Below are positions 8,841-18,116 of a stretch of 64,000 nt of DNA, piece after piece (position 1 is the stretch's first letter; the number at the start of each line of letters is the position of its first letter). The notes beneath the pieces were generated by a model, which saw only the letters and a list, made by a program, of their open reading frames with translations, ran no database searches and was not told the DNA's origin. The translations under genes were made by a program, and so were the position numbers. The DNA is taken from contig NZ_CP019113.1 of NCBI RefSeq assembly GCF_001888805.2, positions 2,542,001-2,606,000 of the forward strand, in the 5' to 3' direction. The DNA is from Enterobacter sp. SA187 (GTDB taxonomy: Bacteria; Pseudomonadota; Gammaproteobacteria; Enterobacterales; Enterobacteriaceae).

Positions 8841-8889
8841 GGAAACCTCTAAAAACTGCCCTGACAGAGAGACAGTTTTTAAAGGTTCC
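8841..8889 (+). other. Long imperfect stem-loop between sdhB and sucA
   Basis: The arms 8841-8858 and 8873-8889 pair: a 9-bp inner stem (TAAAAACTG with CAGTTTTTA), one C-A mismatch, then CCT/AGG-type pairs and a bulged A, about 16 bp in total with a 14-nt loop. It follows the REP pair and precedes sucA by about 115 nt. It is not a standard terminator because the T run is inside the stem. A role in mRNA processing is inference. Confidence 0.5.
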
Positions 8890-9003
8890 TTCGCGGGCCA
8901 ACTCAGTGAAAAGAGCTCGCAAGTGAACCCTGGTACGTGCGCCTGGCGGTGTACGGTGTAGTTATCCACGGCGAATAAGCATACCAATGCTTAAGGGATC
9001 ACG

Positions 9004-11811
9004 ATGCAGAACGGCGCAATGAAAGCCTGGCTGGACTCTTCTTACCTCTCTGGCTCCAACCAGAGCTGGATAGAACAGCTCTATGAAGACTTCTTAACCG
9101 ATCCTGATTCGGTAGATGAAAACTGGCGCTCTATGTTCCAGCAGCTACCGGTGACCGGTATCAAACCGGACCAATTCCATTCCAAAACACGTGATTATTT
9201 CCGTCGTCTCGCGAAGGATGCCTCACGTTATACCTCTTCAGTTTCTGACCCTGACACCAACGTGAAGCAGGTTAAAGTCCTGCAATTGATCAACGCCTAC
9301 CGCTTCCGCGGCCACCAGCATGCGAATCTCGATCCGCTGGGACTGTGGAAACAAGAGCGCGTGGCCGATCTCTCCCTCGATTATCACGACCTGACCGAAG
9401 CCGATCTGGAAGAAAGTTTCAACGTGGGATCTTTTGCCATCGGCAAAGACACCATGAAACTGGGCGAGCTGTTAGAAGCGCTGAAACAAACCTATTGCGG
9501 TTCGATTGGCGCGGAGTACATGCACATCACCAGCACCGAAGAGAAGCGCTGGATCCAGCAGCGTATCGAATCGGCAGCGGGTCATGGCATTTTCAGCGCC
9601 GAAGAGAAAAAACGCTTCCTCAGCGAACTGACGGCGGCGGAAGGGATGGAGCGCTATCTGGGCGCGAAATTCCCTGGCGCGAAACGCTTCTCGCTGGAAG
9701 GCGGCGACGCGCTGGTGCCGATGCTCAAAGAGATGATCCGTCATGCCGGTAAGAGCGGCACGCGCGAAGTGGTGCTGGGTATGGCGCACCGCGGACGTTT
9801 AAACGTGCTGATCAACGTGCTGGGCAAAAAATCCCAGGATCTGTTTGACGAATTCGCCGGTAAGCATAAAGAACATCTGGGCACGGGCGATGTGAAATAC
9901 CACATGGGCTTCTCCTCGGATATCGAAACCGAAGGCGGCCTGGTGCACCTGGCGCTGGCGTTTAACCCGTCGCACCTGGAGATCGTCAGCCCGGTGGTAA
10001 TGGGTTCTGTGCGCGCCCGTCTGGATCGTCTGGACGAGCCGAGCAGCAACAAAGTACTGCCGATCACCATTCACGGCGATGCGGCGGTAACCGGCCAGGG
10101 CGTGGTGCAGGAAACCCTGAACATGTCGAAAGCGCGGGGCTACGAAGTTGGCGGTACCGTGCGTATCGTGATCAACAACCAGGTGGGCTTTACCACCTCT
10201 AACCCGCTGGATGCCCGTTCCACGCCGTACTGTACTGACATCGGTAAAATGGTGCAGGCGCCGATTTTCCACGTGAATGCGGACGATCCGGAAGCCGTTG
10301 CTTTCGTCACCCGTGTGGCGCTGGATTTCCGTAACACCTTCAAGCGCGACGTGTTTATCGATCTGGTGTGCTACCGCCGTCACGGCCATAACGAAGCCGA
10401 CGAGCCAAGCGCAACCCAGCCGCTGATGTACCAGAAAATCAAAAAACATCCGACGCCGCGCAAAATCTACGCCGACAAGCTGGAGCAGGAAAAGGTCGCC
10501 ACCCTGGAAGATGCCACCGAAATGGTCAATCTTTACCGCGACATGCTCGATGCGGGTGAATGCGTGGTGAAAGAGTACCGTCCGATGAACATGCATTCGT
10601 TCACCTGGTCGCCGTATCTGAACCACGAGTGGGATGAAAGCTACCCGAACAAGGTAGAGATGAAACGTCTGCAGGAGCTGGCGAAGCGCATCAGTACGGT
10701 GCCGGATGCCATCGAAATGCAGTCCCGCGTGGCGAAAATTTACGGCGATCGTCTGGCGATGGCGGCAGGCGAGAAGCTCTTTGACTGGGGCGCAGCGGAA
10801 AACCTTGCTTACGCGACCCTGGTTGATGAAGGCATCGCGGTGCGTCTGTCCGGCGAAGATGCCGGCCGCGGCACCTTCTTCCACCGTCATGCGGTGATCC
10901 ATAACCAGACCAACGGCTCCACCTGGACGCCGCTGCATCATGTCCACAATTCACAGGGCACTTTCCGCGTCTGGGACTCCGTGCTCTCTGAAGAAGCGGT
11001 GCTGGCGTTCGAATACGGCTACGCGACTGCAGAACCTCGTACCCTGACCATCTGGGAAGCGCAGTTCGGCGACTTCGCTAACGGCGCGCAGGTGGTCATT
11101 GACCAGTTCATCAGCTCCGGCGAGCAGAAATGGGGCCGTATGTGCGGTCTGGTGATGCTGCTGCCGCACGGCTATGAAGGTCAGGGTCCGGAGCACTCCT
11201 CCGCCCGTCTGGAGCGTTACCTGCAACTCTGTGCAGAACAAAACATGCAGGTCTGCGTACCGTCCACACCGGCGCAGGTGTACCACATGCTCCGCCGTCA
11301 GGCGCTGCGCGGTATGCGCCGTCCGCTGGTGGTCATGTCGCCGAAATCGCTGCTGCGTCATCCGCTGGCGGTATCCAGCCTTGACGAACTGGCGAACGGC
11401 ACCTTCCTGCCTGCTATTGGCGAGATCGACGATATCGATCCGCAGGGCGTGAAGCGGGTCGTGCTCTGTTCTGGTAAGGTTTATTACGACCTGCTTGAGC
11501 AACGTCGTAAGAACGACCAGAAAAACGTCGTCATCATCCGTATCGAACAGTTGTATCCGTTCCCGCACCAGGCGGTGCAGGAAGCCTTAAAACCTTATGC
11601 CCATGTGCATGATTTTGTCTGGTGCCAGGAAGAGCCGCTGAACCAGGGCGCATGGTACTGCAGTCAGCATCATTTCCGCGAAGTGATCCCGTTTGGGTCC
11701 GCTCTGCGTTATGCCGGTCGTCCGGCCTCCGCCTCTCCGGCGGTAGGGTATATGTCCGTTCACCAGAAACAGCAGCAAGATCTGGTCAATGACGCGCTGA
11801 ACGTCGATTAA
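9004..11811 (+). CDS. sucA: 2-oxoglutarate dehydrogenase E1 (SucA)
   Basis: SucA is the thiamine-diphosphate decarboxylase of the 2-oxoglutarate dehydrogenase complex. The product has 935 residues (933 in E. coli), beginning MQNGAMKAWLDSSYLSGSNQSW; the first segment is the E2-binding tail. The cofactor region GDAAVTGQGVVQE...INNQVGFTT and the histidine-rich HGHNEADEPS and GPEHSSARLERYL motifs are present. ATG at 9004 follows TAAGGGATCACG. It is separated from sdhB by 255 bp containing the BIME and a stem-loop. Confidence 0.98.
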   Translation: MQNGAMKAWLDSSYLSGSNQSWIEQLYEDFLTDPDSVDENWRSMFQQLPVTGIKPDQFHSKTRDYFRRLAKDASRYTSSVSDPDTNVKQVKVLQLINAYRFRGHQHANLDPLGLWKQERVADLSLDYHDLTEADLEESFNVGSFAIGKDTMKLGELLEALKQTYCGSIGAEYMHITSTEEKRWIQQRIESAAGHGIFSAEEKKRFLSELTAAEGMERYLGAKFPGAKRFSLEGGDALVPMLKEMIRHAGKSGTREVVLGMAHRGRLNVLINVLGKKSQDLFDEFAGKHKEHLGTGDVKYHMGFSSDIETEGGLVHLALAFNPSHLEIVSPVVMGSVRARLDRLDEPSSNKVLPITIHGDAAVTGQGVVQETLNMSKARGYEVGGTVRIVINNQVGFTTSNPLDARSTPYCTDIGKMVQAPIFHVNADDPEAVAFVTRVALDFRNTFKRDVFIDLVCYRRHGHNEADEPSATQPLMYQKIKKHPTPRKIYADKLEQEKVATLEDATEMVNLYRDMLDAGECVVKEYRPMNMHSFTWSPYLNHEWDESYPNKVEMKRLQELAKRISTVPDAIEMQSRVAKIYGDRLAMAAGEKLFDWGAAENLAYATLVDEGIAVRLSGEDAGRGTFFHRHAVIHNQTNGSTWTPLHHVHNSQGTFRVWDSVLSEEAVLAFEYGYATAEPRTLTIWEAQFGDFANGAQVVIDQFISSGEQKWGRMCGLVMLLPHGYEGQGPEHSSARLERYLQLCAEQNMQVCVPSTPAQVYHMLRRQALRGMRRPLVVMSPKSLLRHPLAVSSLDELANGTFLPAIGEIDDIDPQGVKRVVLCSGKVYYDLLEQRRKNDQKNVVIIRIEQLYPFPHQAVQEALKPYAHVHDFVWCQEEPLNQGAWYCSQHHFREVIPFGSALRYAGRPASASPAVGYMSVHQKQQQDLVNDALNVD

Positions 11812-11825
11812 TTAAAGGATAAATA

Positions 11826-13064
11826 ATGAGTAGCGTAGATATTCTTGTTCCCGACCTGCCTGAATCCGTTGCAGACGCGACTGTAGCGACCTGGCACAAA
11901 AAACCAGGCGATGCGGTTACCCGTGATGAAGTGCTGGTAGAAATCGAAACTGACAAAGTGGTACTGGAAGTACCGGCGTCGGCCGACGGCATTCTGGACG
12001 CGGTGCTGGAAGAAGAGGGGACCACCGTCACCTCCCGCCAGATCCTGGGTCGTCTGCGCGAAGGCAACAGCGCAGGTAAAGAGAGCAGCGCGAAGTCCGA
12101 CAGCAATGAGTCCACTCCGGCTCAGCGCCAGCAGGCATCCCTGGAAGAACAGAATAACGAGGCCTTAAGCCCGGCGATCCGTCGCCTGCTGGCTGAACAT
12201 GGTCTTGAAGCGGGTGCGATTAAAGGCACCGGCGTGGGTGGCCGTCTGACCCGCGAAGATGTTGAAAAACATCTGGCGAAAGCGCCTGCCGCAAAAGAAG
12301 AAAAAGCGCCGGCTGCACCGGCTCCTGCCAGCGCGCCGTCCCAGTCTGCGCCAGCGCTGGGCAACCGCTCCGAAAAACGCGTGCCGATGACCCGTCTGCG
12401 TAAGCGCGTGGCCGAGCGTCTGCTGGAAGCGAAAAACTCAACCGCCATGCTGACCACGTTCAACGAAGTCAACATGAAGCCGATTATGGATCTGCGTAAG
12501 CAGTACGGTGACGCCTTCGAAAAACGTCACGGCATCCGTCTGGGCTTTATGTCCTTCTACGTGAAAGCCGTGGTGGAAGCCCTGAAACGCTTCCCGGAAG
12601 TGAATGCCTCCATTGATGGCGATGATGTGGTGTACCACAACTATTTCGACGTCAGCATGGCGGTGTCCACCCCGCGTGGTCTGGTCACGCCGGTACTGCG
12701 TGACGTTGACGCGCTGGGCATGGCCGACATTGAAAAACGCATCAAAGATCTGGCGGTGAAAGGTCGCGACGGCAAACTGACCGTTGAAGATCTGACCGGC
12801 GGTAACTTCACCATCACCAACGGTGGTGTGTTCGGTTCCCTGATGTCCACGCCGATCATCAACCCGCCGCAGAGCGCCATTCTGGGCATGCACGCCATTA
12901 AAGATCGCCCGATGGCGGTGGATGGCAAGGTTGAGATCCTGCCGATGATGTATCTGGCGCTGTCGTACGATCACCGCCTGATCGATGGCCGTGAATCGGT
13001 GAGCTTCCTGGTGGCCATTAAAGAGCTGCTGGAAGATCCGACGCGTCTGCTGCTGGACGTGTAG
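11826..13064 (+). CDS. sucB: Dihydrolipoamide succinyltransferase E2 (SucB)
   Basis: SucB forms the cubic core of the 2-oxoglutarate dehydrogenase complex. Domains in order: lipoyl domain with Lys44 in EIETDKVVLEV; a linker; the peripheral-subunit binding domain near residues 115-150 (SPAIRRLLAEHGL...RLTREDVEKHL); an Ala/Pro-rich linker; and the catalytic domain ending with the active-site SYDHRLIDGRESV. It has 412 residues against 405 in E. coli, the extra length probably lying in linkers. It lies 14 nt after sucA. Confidence 0.97.
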   Translation: MSSVDILVPDLPESVADATVATWHKKPGDAVTRDEVLVEIETDKVVLEVPASADGILDAVLEEEGTTVTSRQILGRLREGNSAGKESSAKSDSNESTPAQRQQASLEEQNNEALSPAIRRLLAEHGLEAGAIKGTGVGGRLTREDVEKHLAKAPAAKEEKAPAAPAPASAPSQSAPALGNRSEKRVPMTRLRKRVAERLLEAKNSTAMLTTFNEVNMKPIMDLRKQYGDAFEKRHGIRLGFMSFYVKAVVEALKRFPEVNASIDGDDVVYHNYFDVSMAVSTPRGLVTPVLRDVDALGMADIEKRIKDLAVKGRDGKLTVEDLTGGNFTITNGGVFGSLMSTPIINPPQSAILGMHAIKDRPMAVDGKVEILPMMYLALSYDHRLIDGRESVSFLVAIKELLEDPTRLLLDV

Positions 13065-13085
13065 TAATAAGAAGATCACCTGCTC

Positions 13086-13172
13086 CGTAGGCCTGATAAG
13101 ACGTGACAACGTCGCCATCAGGCGTTGCACCATCGCCGGATGGTGGCGTTACCGCCTTATCCGGCCTACGGA
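13086..13172. repeat. REP/BIME between sucB and sucC
   Basis: A palindromic block 13086-13172: CGTAGGCCTGATAAG...CATCAGGCG, then GCCGGATGGTGGCG...TTATCCGGCCTACGGAT. The outer ends CGTAGGCC and GGCCTACG are inverted, so the whole block can fold into one structure. It separates the dehydrogenase pair sucAB from the synthetase pair sucCD within one transcript. Confidence 0.85.
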
Positions 13173-13208
13173 TCTAAAAAACGATTACCTGAAAAGTGGA
13201 TAGAACAC

Positions 13209-14375
13209 ATGAACTTACATGAATACCAGGCAAAACAACTTTTTGCCCGCTATGGTTTGCCCGCGCCGGTAGGCTATGCCTGCAACACTCCGCGCGAAGC
13301 CGAAGAAGCCGCGTCTAAAATCGGTGCCGGTCCGTGGGTGGTAAAATGTCAGGTTCACGCCGGTGGCCGCGGTAAAGCGGGCGGTGTGAAAGTGGTGAAG
13401 AGCAAAGAAGAGATCCGTGCTTTTGCTGAGCACTGGCTGGGCAAGCGTCTGGTGACCTACCAGACAGACGCCCACGGTCAGCCGGTTAACCAGATCCTCG
13501 TGGAAGCCGCAACCGACATCGATAAAGAACTGTATCTGGGCGCGGTAGTGGATCGCAGCTCCCGTCGCGTGGTGTTCATGGCGTCTACTGAAGGCGGCGT
13601 GGAAATCGAAAAAGTGGCGGAAGAAACCCCGCACCTGATCCACAAAGTGGCACTGGATCCGCTGGCCGGCCCGATGCCGTACCAGGGACGCGAACTGGCG
13701 TTCAAACTGGGTCTGCAGGGCAAACAGGTTCAGCAGTTCACCAAGATCTTCATGGGTCTGGCGAACATCTTCCTGGAGCGCGATCTGGCGCTGATCGAAA
13801 TCAACCCGCTGGTGATCACCACCCAGGGCGATCTGATTTGCCTCGACGGCAAACTGGGCGCTGACGGCAACGCGCTGTTCCGCCAGCCGGATCTGCGCGA
13901 AATGCGTGACCACTCTCAGGAAGACGCCCGTGAATCTCAGGCGGCACAGTGGGAACTGAACTATGTGGCGCTCGATGGCAACATCGGCTGCATGGTGAAC
14001 GGTGCGGGCCTGGCAATGGGCACCATGGACATCGTTAAGCTGCACGGCGGCGAACCGGCTAACTTCCTTGACGTGGGCGGCGGCGCGACCAAAGAGCGCG
14101 TAACCGAAGCGTTCAAAATCATCCTCTCTGACGACAAAGTGAAAGCCGTTCTGGTTAACATTTTCGGCGGCATCGTACGTTGCGACCTGATCGCTGACGG
14201 CATCATCGGTGCGGTTGAAGAAGTGGGCGTGAACGTGCCGGTCGTGGTTCGTCTGGAAGGTAACAACGCCGAACTGGGCGCGAAAAAACTGGCTGACAGC
14301 GGCCTCAATATTATCGCAGCGAAAAGTCTGACGGATGCAGCACAGCAGGTTGTTGCCGCAGTGGAGGGGAAATAA
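13209..14375 (+). CDS. sucC: Succinyl-CoA synthetase beta subunit (SucC)
   Basis: SucC, with SucD, converts succinyl-CoA, ADP and phosphate to succinate, CoA and ATP. It carries the ATP-grasp fold that binds nucleotide (KCQVHAGGRGKAGGV) and the C-terminal CoA-ligase segment (NIFGGIVRCDLIA). From ATG 13209 it has 388 residues, the E. coli length (MNLHEYQAKQLFARYG). The open frame extends upstream through the BIME to 13125, which is not coding. The stop and the sucD start overlap (TAATG). Confidence 0.98.
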   Translation: MNLHEYQAKQLFARYGLPAPVGYACNTPREAEEAASKIGAGPWVVKCQVHAGGRGKAGGVKVVKSKEEIRAFAEHWLGKRLVTYQTDAHGQPVNQILVEAATDIDKELYLGAVVDRSSRRVVFMASTEGGVEIEKVAEETPHLIHKVALDPLAGPMPYQGRELAFKLGLQGKQVQQFTKIFMGLANIFLERDLALIEINPLVITTQGDLICLDGKLGADGNALFRQPDLREMRDHSQEDARESQAAQWELNYVALDGNIGCMVNGAGLAMGTMDIVKLHGGEPANFLDVGGGATKERVTEAFKIILSDDKVKAVLVNIFGGIVRCDLIADGIIGAVEEVGVNVPVVVRLEGNNAELGAKKLADSGLNIIAAKSLTDAAQQVVAAVEGK

Positions 14376-15241
14376 TGTCCATTTTGATCGATAAAAACAC
14401 CAAAGTGATCTGCCAGGGCTTCACCGGCAGTCAGGGCACGTTCCACTCTGAGCAGGCGATTGCCTACGGTACGCAGATGGTTGGCGGCGTGACGCCAGGC
14501 AAAGGCGGTACCACGCACCTCGGCCTGCCGGTGTTCAACACCGTGCGCGAAGCAGTAGAAGCCACCGGCGCGACCGCGACCGTGATCTACGTTCCGGCGC
14601 CGTTCTGCAAAGACTCCATTCTGGAAGCTATCGACGCAGGCATTAAGCTGATCATCACCATCACCGAAGGCATCCCGACGCTGGATATGCTGACCGTGAA
14701 AGTGAAGCTCGACGAAGCGGGCGTGCGCATGATCGGCCCGAACTGTCCGGGCGTGATCACGCCGGGCGAATGCAAAATCGGCATCATGCCGGGCCACATT
14801 CACCAGCCGGGTAAAGTGGGCATCGTCTCCCGCTCCGGTACCCTGACCTATGAAGCGGTTAAGCAGACCACCGACTACGGCTTCGGCCAGTCCACCTGTG
14901 TGGGCATCGGCGGCGATCCGATCCCGGGCTCTAACTTCATCGACATCCTGAAGCTGTTCCAGGAAGATCCGCAGACCGAAGCGATCGTTATGATCGGTGA
15001 GATCGGCGGCAGCGCGGAAGAAGAAGCGGCGGCGTATATCAAAGATCATGTCACCAAACCGGTTGTCGGCTACATCGCAGGCGTGACCGCGCCGAAAGGT
15101 AAACGTATGGGCCACGCAGGCGCGATCATCGCGGGCGGCAAAGGCACGGCGGATGAGAAATTCGCAGCGCTGGAAGCAGCAGGCGTGAAAACCGTGCGCA
15201 GCCTGGCAGACATCGGCGAAGCGCTGAAAAGCATCATCTGA
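14375..15241 (+). CDS. sucD: Succinyl-CoA synthetase alpha subunit (SucD)
   Basis: SucD binds CoA and carries the phosphohistidine intermediate. The CoA-binding Rossmann motif CQGFTGSQGTFHSEQ and the active-site RMGHAGAIIAGGKG are intact. It has 288 residues (289 in E. coli). Its start shares one base with the sucC stop. It is the last gene of the sdh-suc unit and its 3' UTR forms the SdhX region. Confidence 0.98.
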   Translation: MSILIDKNTKVICQGFTGSQGTFHSEQAIAYGTQMVGGVTPGKGGTTHLGLPVFNTVREAVEATGATATVIYVPAPFCKDSILEAIDAGIKLIITITEGIPTLDMLTVKVKLDEAGVRMIGPNCPGVITPGECKIGIMPGHIHQPGKVGIVSRSGTLTYEAVKQTTDYGFGQSTCVGIGGDPIPGSNFIDILKLFQEDPQTEAIVMIGEIGGSAEEEAAAYIKDHVTKPVVGYIAGVTAPKGKRMGHAGAIIAGGKGTADEKFAALEAAGVKTVRSLADIGEALKSII

Positions 15242-15304
15242 TCTTACTGAAGTAAGACAATAATAACGTTCGACATGGTTGGCCATCGCAAGATGGCCTT
15301 TTTT
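15242..15304 (+). ncRNA. sdhX: SdhX (RybD) 3' UTR-derived small RNA region
   Basis: In E. coli and Salmonella an Hfq-binding sRNA, SdhX, is cut from the 3' end of the sdh-suc mRNA and links TCA-cycle expression to acetate metabolism (ackA mRNA among its targets). The same place here holds the segment GACATGGTTGGCCATCGC followed by a terminator stem, which matches my memory of SdhX. The 5' end is set by RNase E cleavage and may lie near or before the stop codon, so the start given is nominal. Confidence 0.6.
15281..15304 (+). terminator. Terminator of the sdh-suc unit
   Basis: GGCCATC (15281-15287) pairs with GATGGCC (15292-15298) around GCAA and is followed by six T residues. The final T's are also the last bases of mngR on the other strand, so the convergent genes abut. 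Confidence 0.9.
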
Positions 15305-16019
15305 ATTGCCGCCGTTTTGCCACCAGCGTGAATTTATAGTCGTCGCTTTTGAACAGATTGCGGCTGTACTCGAACACTTCCCCGCTTTTCAGAAAACCGC
15401 GTGAGATCTTCTCAAGGATCGGTCTGGCAGGATCAATCCCCAGCGCGTCGACCGCCTCCTCGTCGGGCATCACCGGCACGATCTCCTGCTCGCTGCGATC
15501 GATAACCCGCTTTTTCACCTGCTCGATAAAATGGTATTTGGAGTTTTCCATCACCTCCCAGGTGAGATCAGGAAAGAGCGCAAGCGGCATCCAGGTCTCT
15601 TCCAGCGCCACCGGCTTTTGCCTGATAAAGCGCACCCGCTTCACATGCCAGGCTTTATCACCAGGGGTAAGGTGCAGCTGCGCCGCCAGCGTTTCATCCG
15701 TTTTGATCACTTCGAACACCTGCACTTCGCTGTGCGTATCGGCATGACGATCGCCGAGCTTTTCCGAAAAGCTGGTCAGCTGATAGATGTCGTAATTCAC
15801 GCGCTCCTCTTTCACATAGGAGCCGCTGCCCTGAATGCTTTCAATAATTCCCTGTTCCGTGAGCTGTTTCAGCGCCTGGCGCACCGTGACCCGACTGACG
15901 CTAAACTGCGCCTGTAAGGCCGACTCGGTAGGCAGCGCATCCCCCGGCTTCAGTTCGCCGCTTTCGATCTGCGTGCGGATCGCCCCGGCGATCTGGCGGT
16001 ACATTGGCTGTCTGCTCAT
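15303..16019 (-). CDS. mngR: GntR/HutC-family repressor of mannosylglycerate use (MngR)
   Basis: MngR (FarR) represses mngAB in the absence of inducer. The 238-residue product (240 in E. coli) has an N-terminal winged helix (GDALPTESALQAQFSVSRVTVRQALKQL region, about residues 25-55) and a C-terminal UTRA ligand domain of the HutC type. Similarity to E. coli MngR runs end to end, for example VKEERVNYDIYQLTSF and ALEETWMPLALFPDLTW. It is transcribed divergently from mngA across a gap containing repeated TTGTAT/ATACAA half-sites. Confidence 0.92.
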   Translation of the reverse strand: MSRQPMYRQIAGAIRTQIESGELKPGDALPTESALQAQFSVSRVTVRQALKQLTEQGIIESIQGSGSYVKEERVNYDIYQLTSFSEKLGDRHADTHSEVQVFEVIKTDETLAAQLHLTPGDKAWHVKRVRFIRQKPVALEETWMPLALFPDLTWEVMENSKYHFIEQVKKRVIDRSEQEIVPVMPDEEAVDALGIDPARPILEKISRGFLKSGEVFEYSRNLFKSDDYKFTLVAKRRQ

Positions 16020-16031
16020 GGAACCCTCGTG

Positions 16032-16136
16032 TTGTACCAGACAAATATCCCCGATTATGCCCGGCGCGGCGCTGAAGTAAATAATACAAATTTAATACAA
16101 CTATTCATTAAGTTGAATTTGATCGCAAAATTGTAT
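16032..16136. promoter_or_regulatory. mngR-mngA divergent control region with candidate MngR half-sites
   Basis: AATACAA occurs at 16083-16089 and again at 16094-16100, one helical turn apart on the same face, and inverse copies TTGTAC (16032-16037) and TTGTAT (16131-16136) flank them. GntR/HutC repressors bind such short A/T-rich half-sites, and TTGTAT-type sites are reported for E. coli mngR. The repeats are seen; binding is inferred. Confidence 0.5.
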
Positions 16137-16209
16137 GGTTAGATCGCACAGAATGCCTTCGTCTGAAGCCGTCATGGTGGCGGCTTACCCAGGACTCAAT
16201 GAGGAAGAG

Positions 16210-18105
16210 ATGAACCTGACGGCATTAACTCACCCGGACGCCTGCCTGATCCAGACGCAGTTCGTCAGTCGGGACGACGCCATTCGTGCACTGGCCGTGC
16301 GGCTGCACCAGCTGGGCAACGTGCGCAATCTGGATGAATTTGTGAACGAAGTGCTGCGCCGCGAAGCGGATGGCCCGACGGCGCTCGGGGAAGGGCTGGC
16401 GGTGCCGCACGGCAAAACCGACGCGGTTGTAGAGGCGGCCTTCGCTGTCGCCACCCTGCGTGAGCCGCTGATGTGGGAAGGTATCGATGGCCCGGAGCCG
16501 GTGACGCTGATTGTTCTGCTTGCCATTCCCTGCGCCGAAGCCGCTACCACCCATATGCAACTGCTGACCCGGCTGACCAGTCTGCTGGCGGATGACGCCC
16601 TGCGCGAACAGGTGCAGGGGGCAAACAACGCCGACGAACTGCTGGCGCTGCTGGCAGAGGCACCCGCAGAGAAAACGCCGCTAACCCTGCGCGATGCGCC
16701 GACGGTGGTCTGCGTCACCGCCTGTCCGGCGGGCATCGCCCACACCTATATGGCGGCGGAATATCTGGAAAACGCCGGGCGCAGGCGCGGCATTCAGGTG
16801 TATGTCGAAAAGCAGGGGGCGAACGGCATTGAGGGGCGCTTAACCAGCGAGCAGCTGAAAGCCGCCCGCGCCTGTATCCTGGCGGCTGATGTGGCGGTAA
16901 AGGACGCCGAACGCTTTCAGGGTATCCCGACGCTGGCGGTACCGGTGGCGGAACCCATTAAACAGGCCGATGCGCTGCTTACCCGGGCGCTGGCGCTTGA
17001 TGCCAGCACCGAACCCCGGACGGCGGCACCCCTTAGCGTTAAAACCGAGCTGAAGCAGGCGCTGCTGAGCGGTATTTCCTTTGCCGTGCCGCTCATCGTC
17101 GCGGGCGGAACCGTGCTGGCGGTGTCGGTGCTGCTGGCGCAGATTTTCGGTCTGCAACACCTGTTCGAGCTGGAAAACTCCTGGCTGTGGCTGTACCGCA
17201 AACTGGGCGGCGGCATGCTCGGCACCCTGATGGTGCCGGTGCTGGCGGCCTACACTGCGTATTCGCTGGCGGATAAACCGGCGCTGACCCCAGGCTTCGC
17301 GGCGGGGCTGGCGGCCAATATGATAGGCGCGGGCTTTCTGGGCGCGGTGGTGGGCGGGCTTATCGCTGGCTACCTGATGCGCCAGGTGAAAATCCATATC
17401 CGGCTGGGCAGCCGTTATAACGGCTTTCTGACCTTTTATCTCTATCCGGTGCTGGGCACGCTGGGGGCGGGCAGCCTGATGCTGTTTGTCATCGGTGAGC
17501 CGGTGGCATGGCTGAACCAGGGACTCACCGCCTGGCTGAACGGCTTGTCCGGCAGCAATGCACTGCTGCTGGGCGCTATTATCGGCTTTATGTGTTCCTT
17601 TGACCTTGGCGGCCCGGTGAATAAAGCCGCTTACGCCTTCTGCCTGGGGGCGATGGCGAACGGCGTATACGGGCCTTACGCCATTTTTGCGGCGGTAAAA
17701 ATGGTCTCTGCGTTTACCGTCACCGCCTCGACCCTGCTTGCTCCCCGCCTGTTCAGAGCATTTGAAATCGAAACCGGTAAATCTACCTGGCTGCTGGGGC
17801 TGGCGGGGATCACCGAAGGGGCGATCCCGATGGCGATTGACGATCCGCTGCGGGTGATCGGCGCTTTTGTGATCGGATCGCTGGTCACGGGGGCGCTGGT
17901 GGGTAGCGCGGGCATCGGGCTGTCGACGCCGGGGGCGGGGATCTTCTCGCTGTTTTTACTGCATGACAACGGGCTGGGGGGCGTTACCGCCGCCGCCATC
18001 TGGTTTGCCGCGGCGCTGCTGGGCGCGGCAATTTCCACCGCTATTTTGCTGGCATGGCGTGCTCACGCGGTGCGTAGCGGCACATATCTTACCGATCGCC
18101 ATTAA
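16210..18105 (+). CDS. mngA: PTS 2-O-alpha-mannosyl-D-glycerate permease EIIABC (MngA)
   Basis: MngA takes up and phosphorylates 2-O-alpha-mannosyl-D-glycerate. Fused domains in order: EIIA (fructose type) with His67 in GLAVPHGKT; EIIB with the phospho-cysteine in CVTACPAGIAHTYMAAEYL; and a membrane EIIC of the fructose family from about residue 275. From ATG 16210 (after GAGGA at 16201-16205) it has 631 residues; the frame is open from 16135, which would give 656, closer to the 658 annotated in E. coli. The EIIA fold starts just after 16210, so I prefer that start, with doubt. Confidence 0.9.
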   Translation: MNLTALTHPDACLIQTQFVSRDDAIRALAVRLHQLGNVRNLDEFVNEVLRREADGPTALGEGLAVPHGKTDAVVEAAFAVATLREPLMWEGIDGPEPVTLIVLLAIPCAEAATTHMQLLTRLTSLLADDALREQVQGANNADELLALLAEAPAEKTPLTLRDAPTVVCVTACPAGIAHTYMAAEYLENAGRRRGIQVYVEKQGANGIEGRLTSEQLKAARACILAADVAVKDAERFQGIPTLAVPVAEPIKQADALLTRALALDASTEPRTAAPLSVKTELKQALLSGISFAVPLIVAGGTVLAVSVLLAQIFGLQHLFELENSWLWLYRKLGGGMLGTLMVPVLAAYTAYSLADKPALTPGFAAGLAANMIGAGFLGAVVGGLIAGYLMRQVKIHIRLGSRYNGFLTFYLYPVLGTLGAGSLMLFVIGEPVAWLNQGLTAWLNGLSGSNALLLGAIIGFMCSFDLGGPVNKAAYAFCLGAMANGVYGPYAIFAAVKMVSAFTVTASTLLAPRLFRAFEIETGKSTWLLGLAGITEGAIPMAIDDPLRVIGAFVIGSLVTGALVGSAGIGLSTPGAGIFSLFLLHDNGLGGVTAAAIWFAAALLGAAISTAILLAWRAHAVRSGTYLTDRH

Positions 18106-18116
18106 AGGACAGAACG

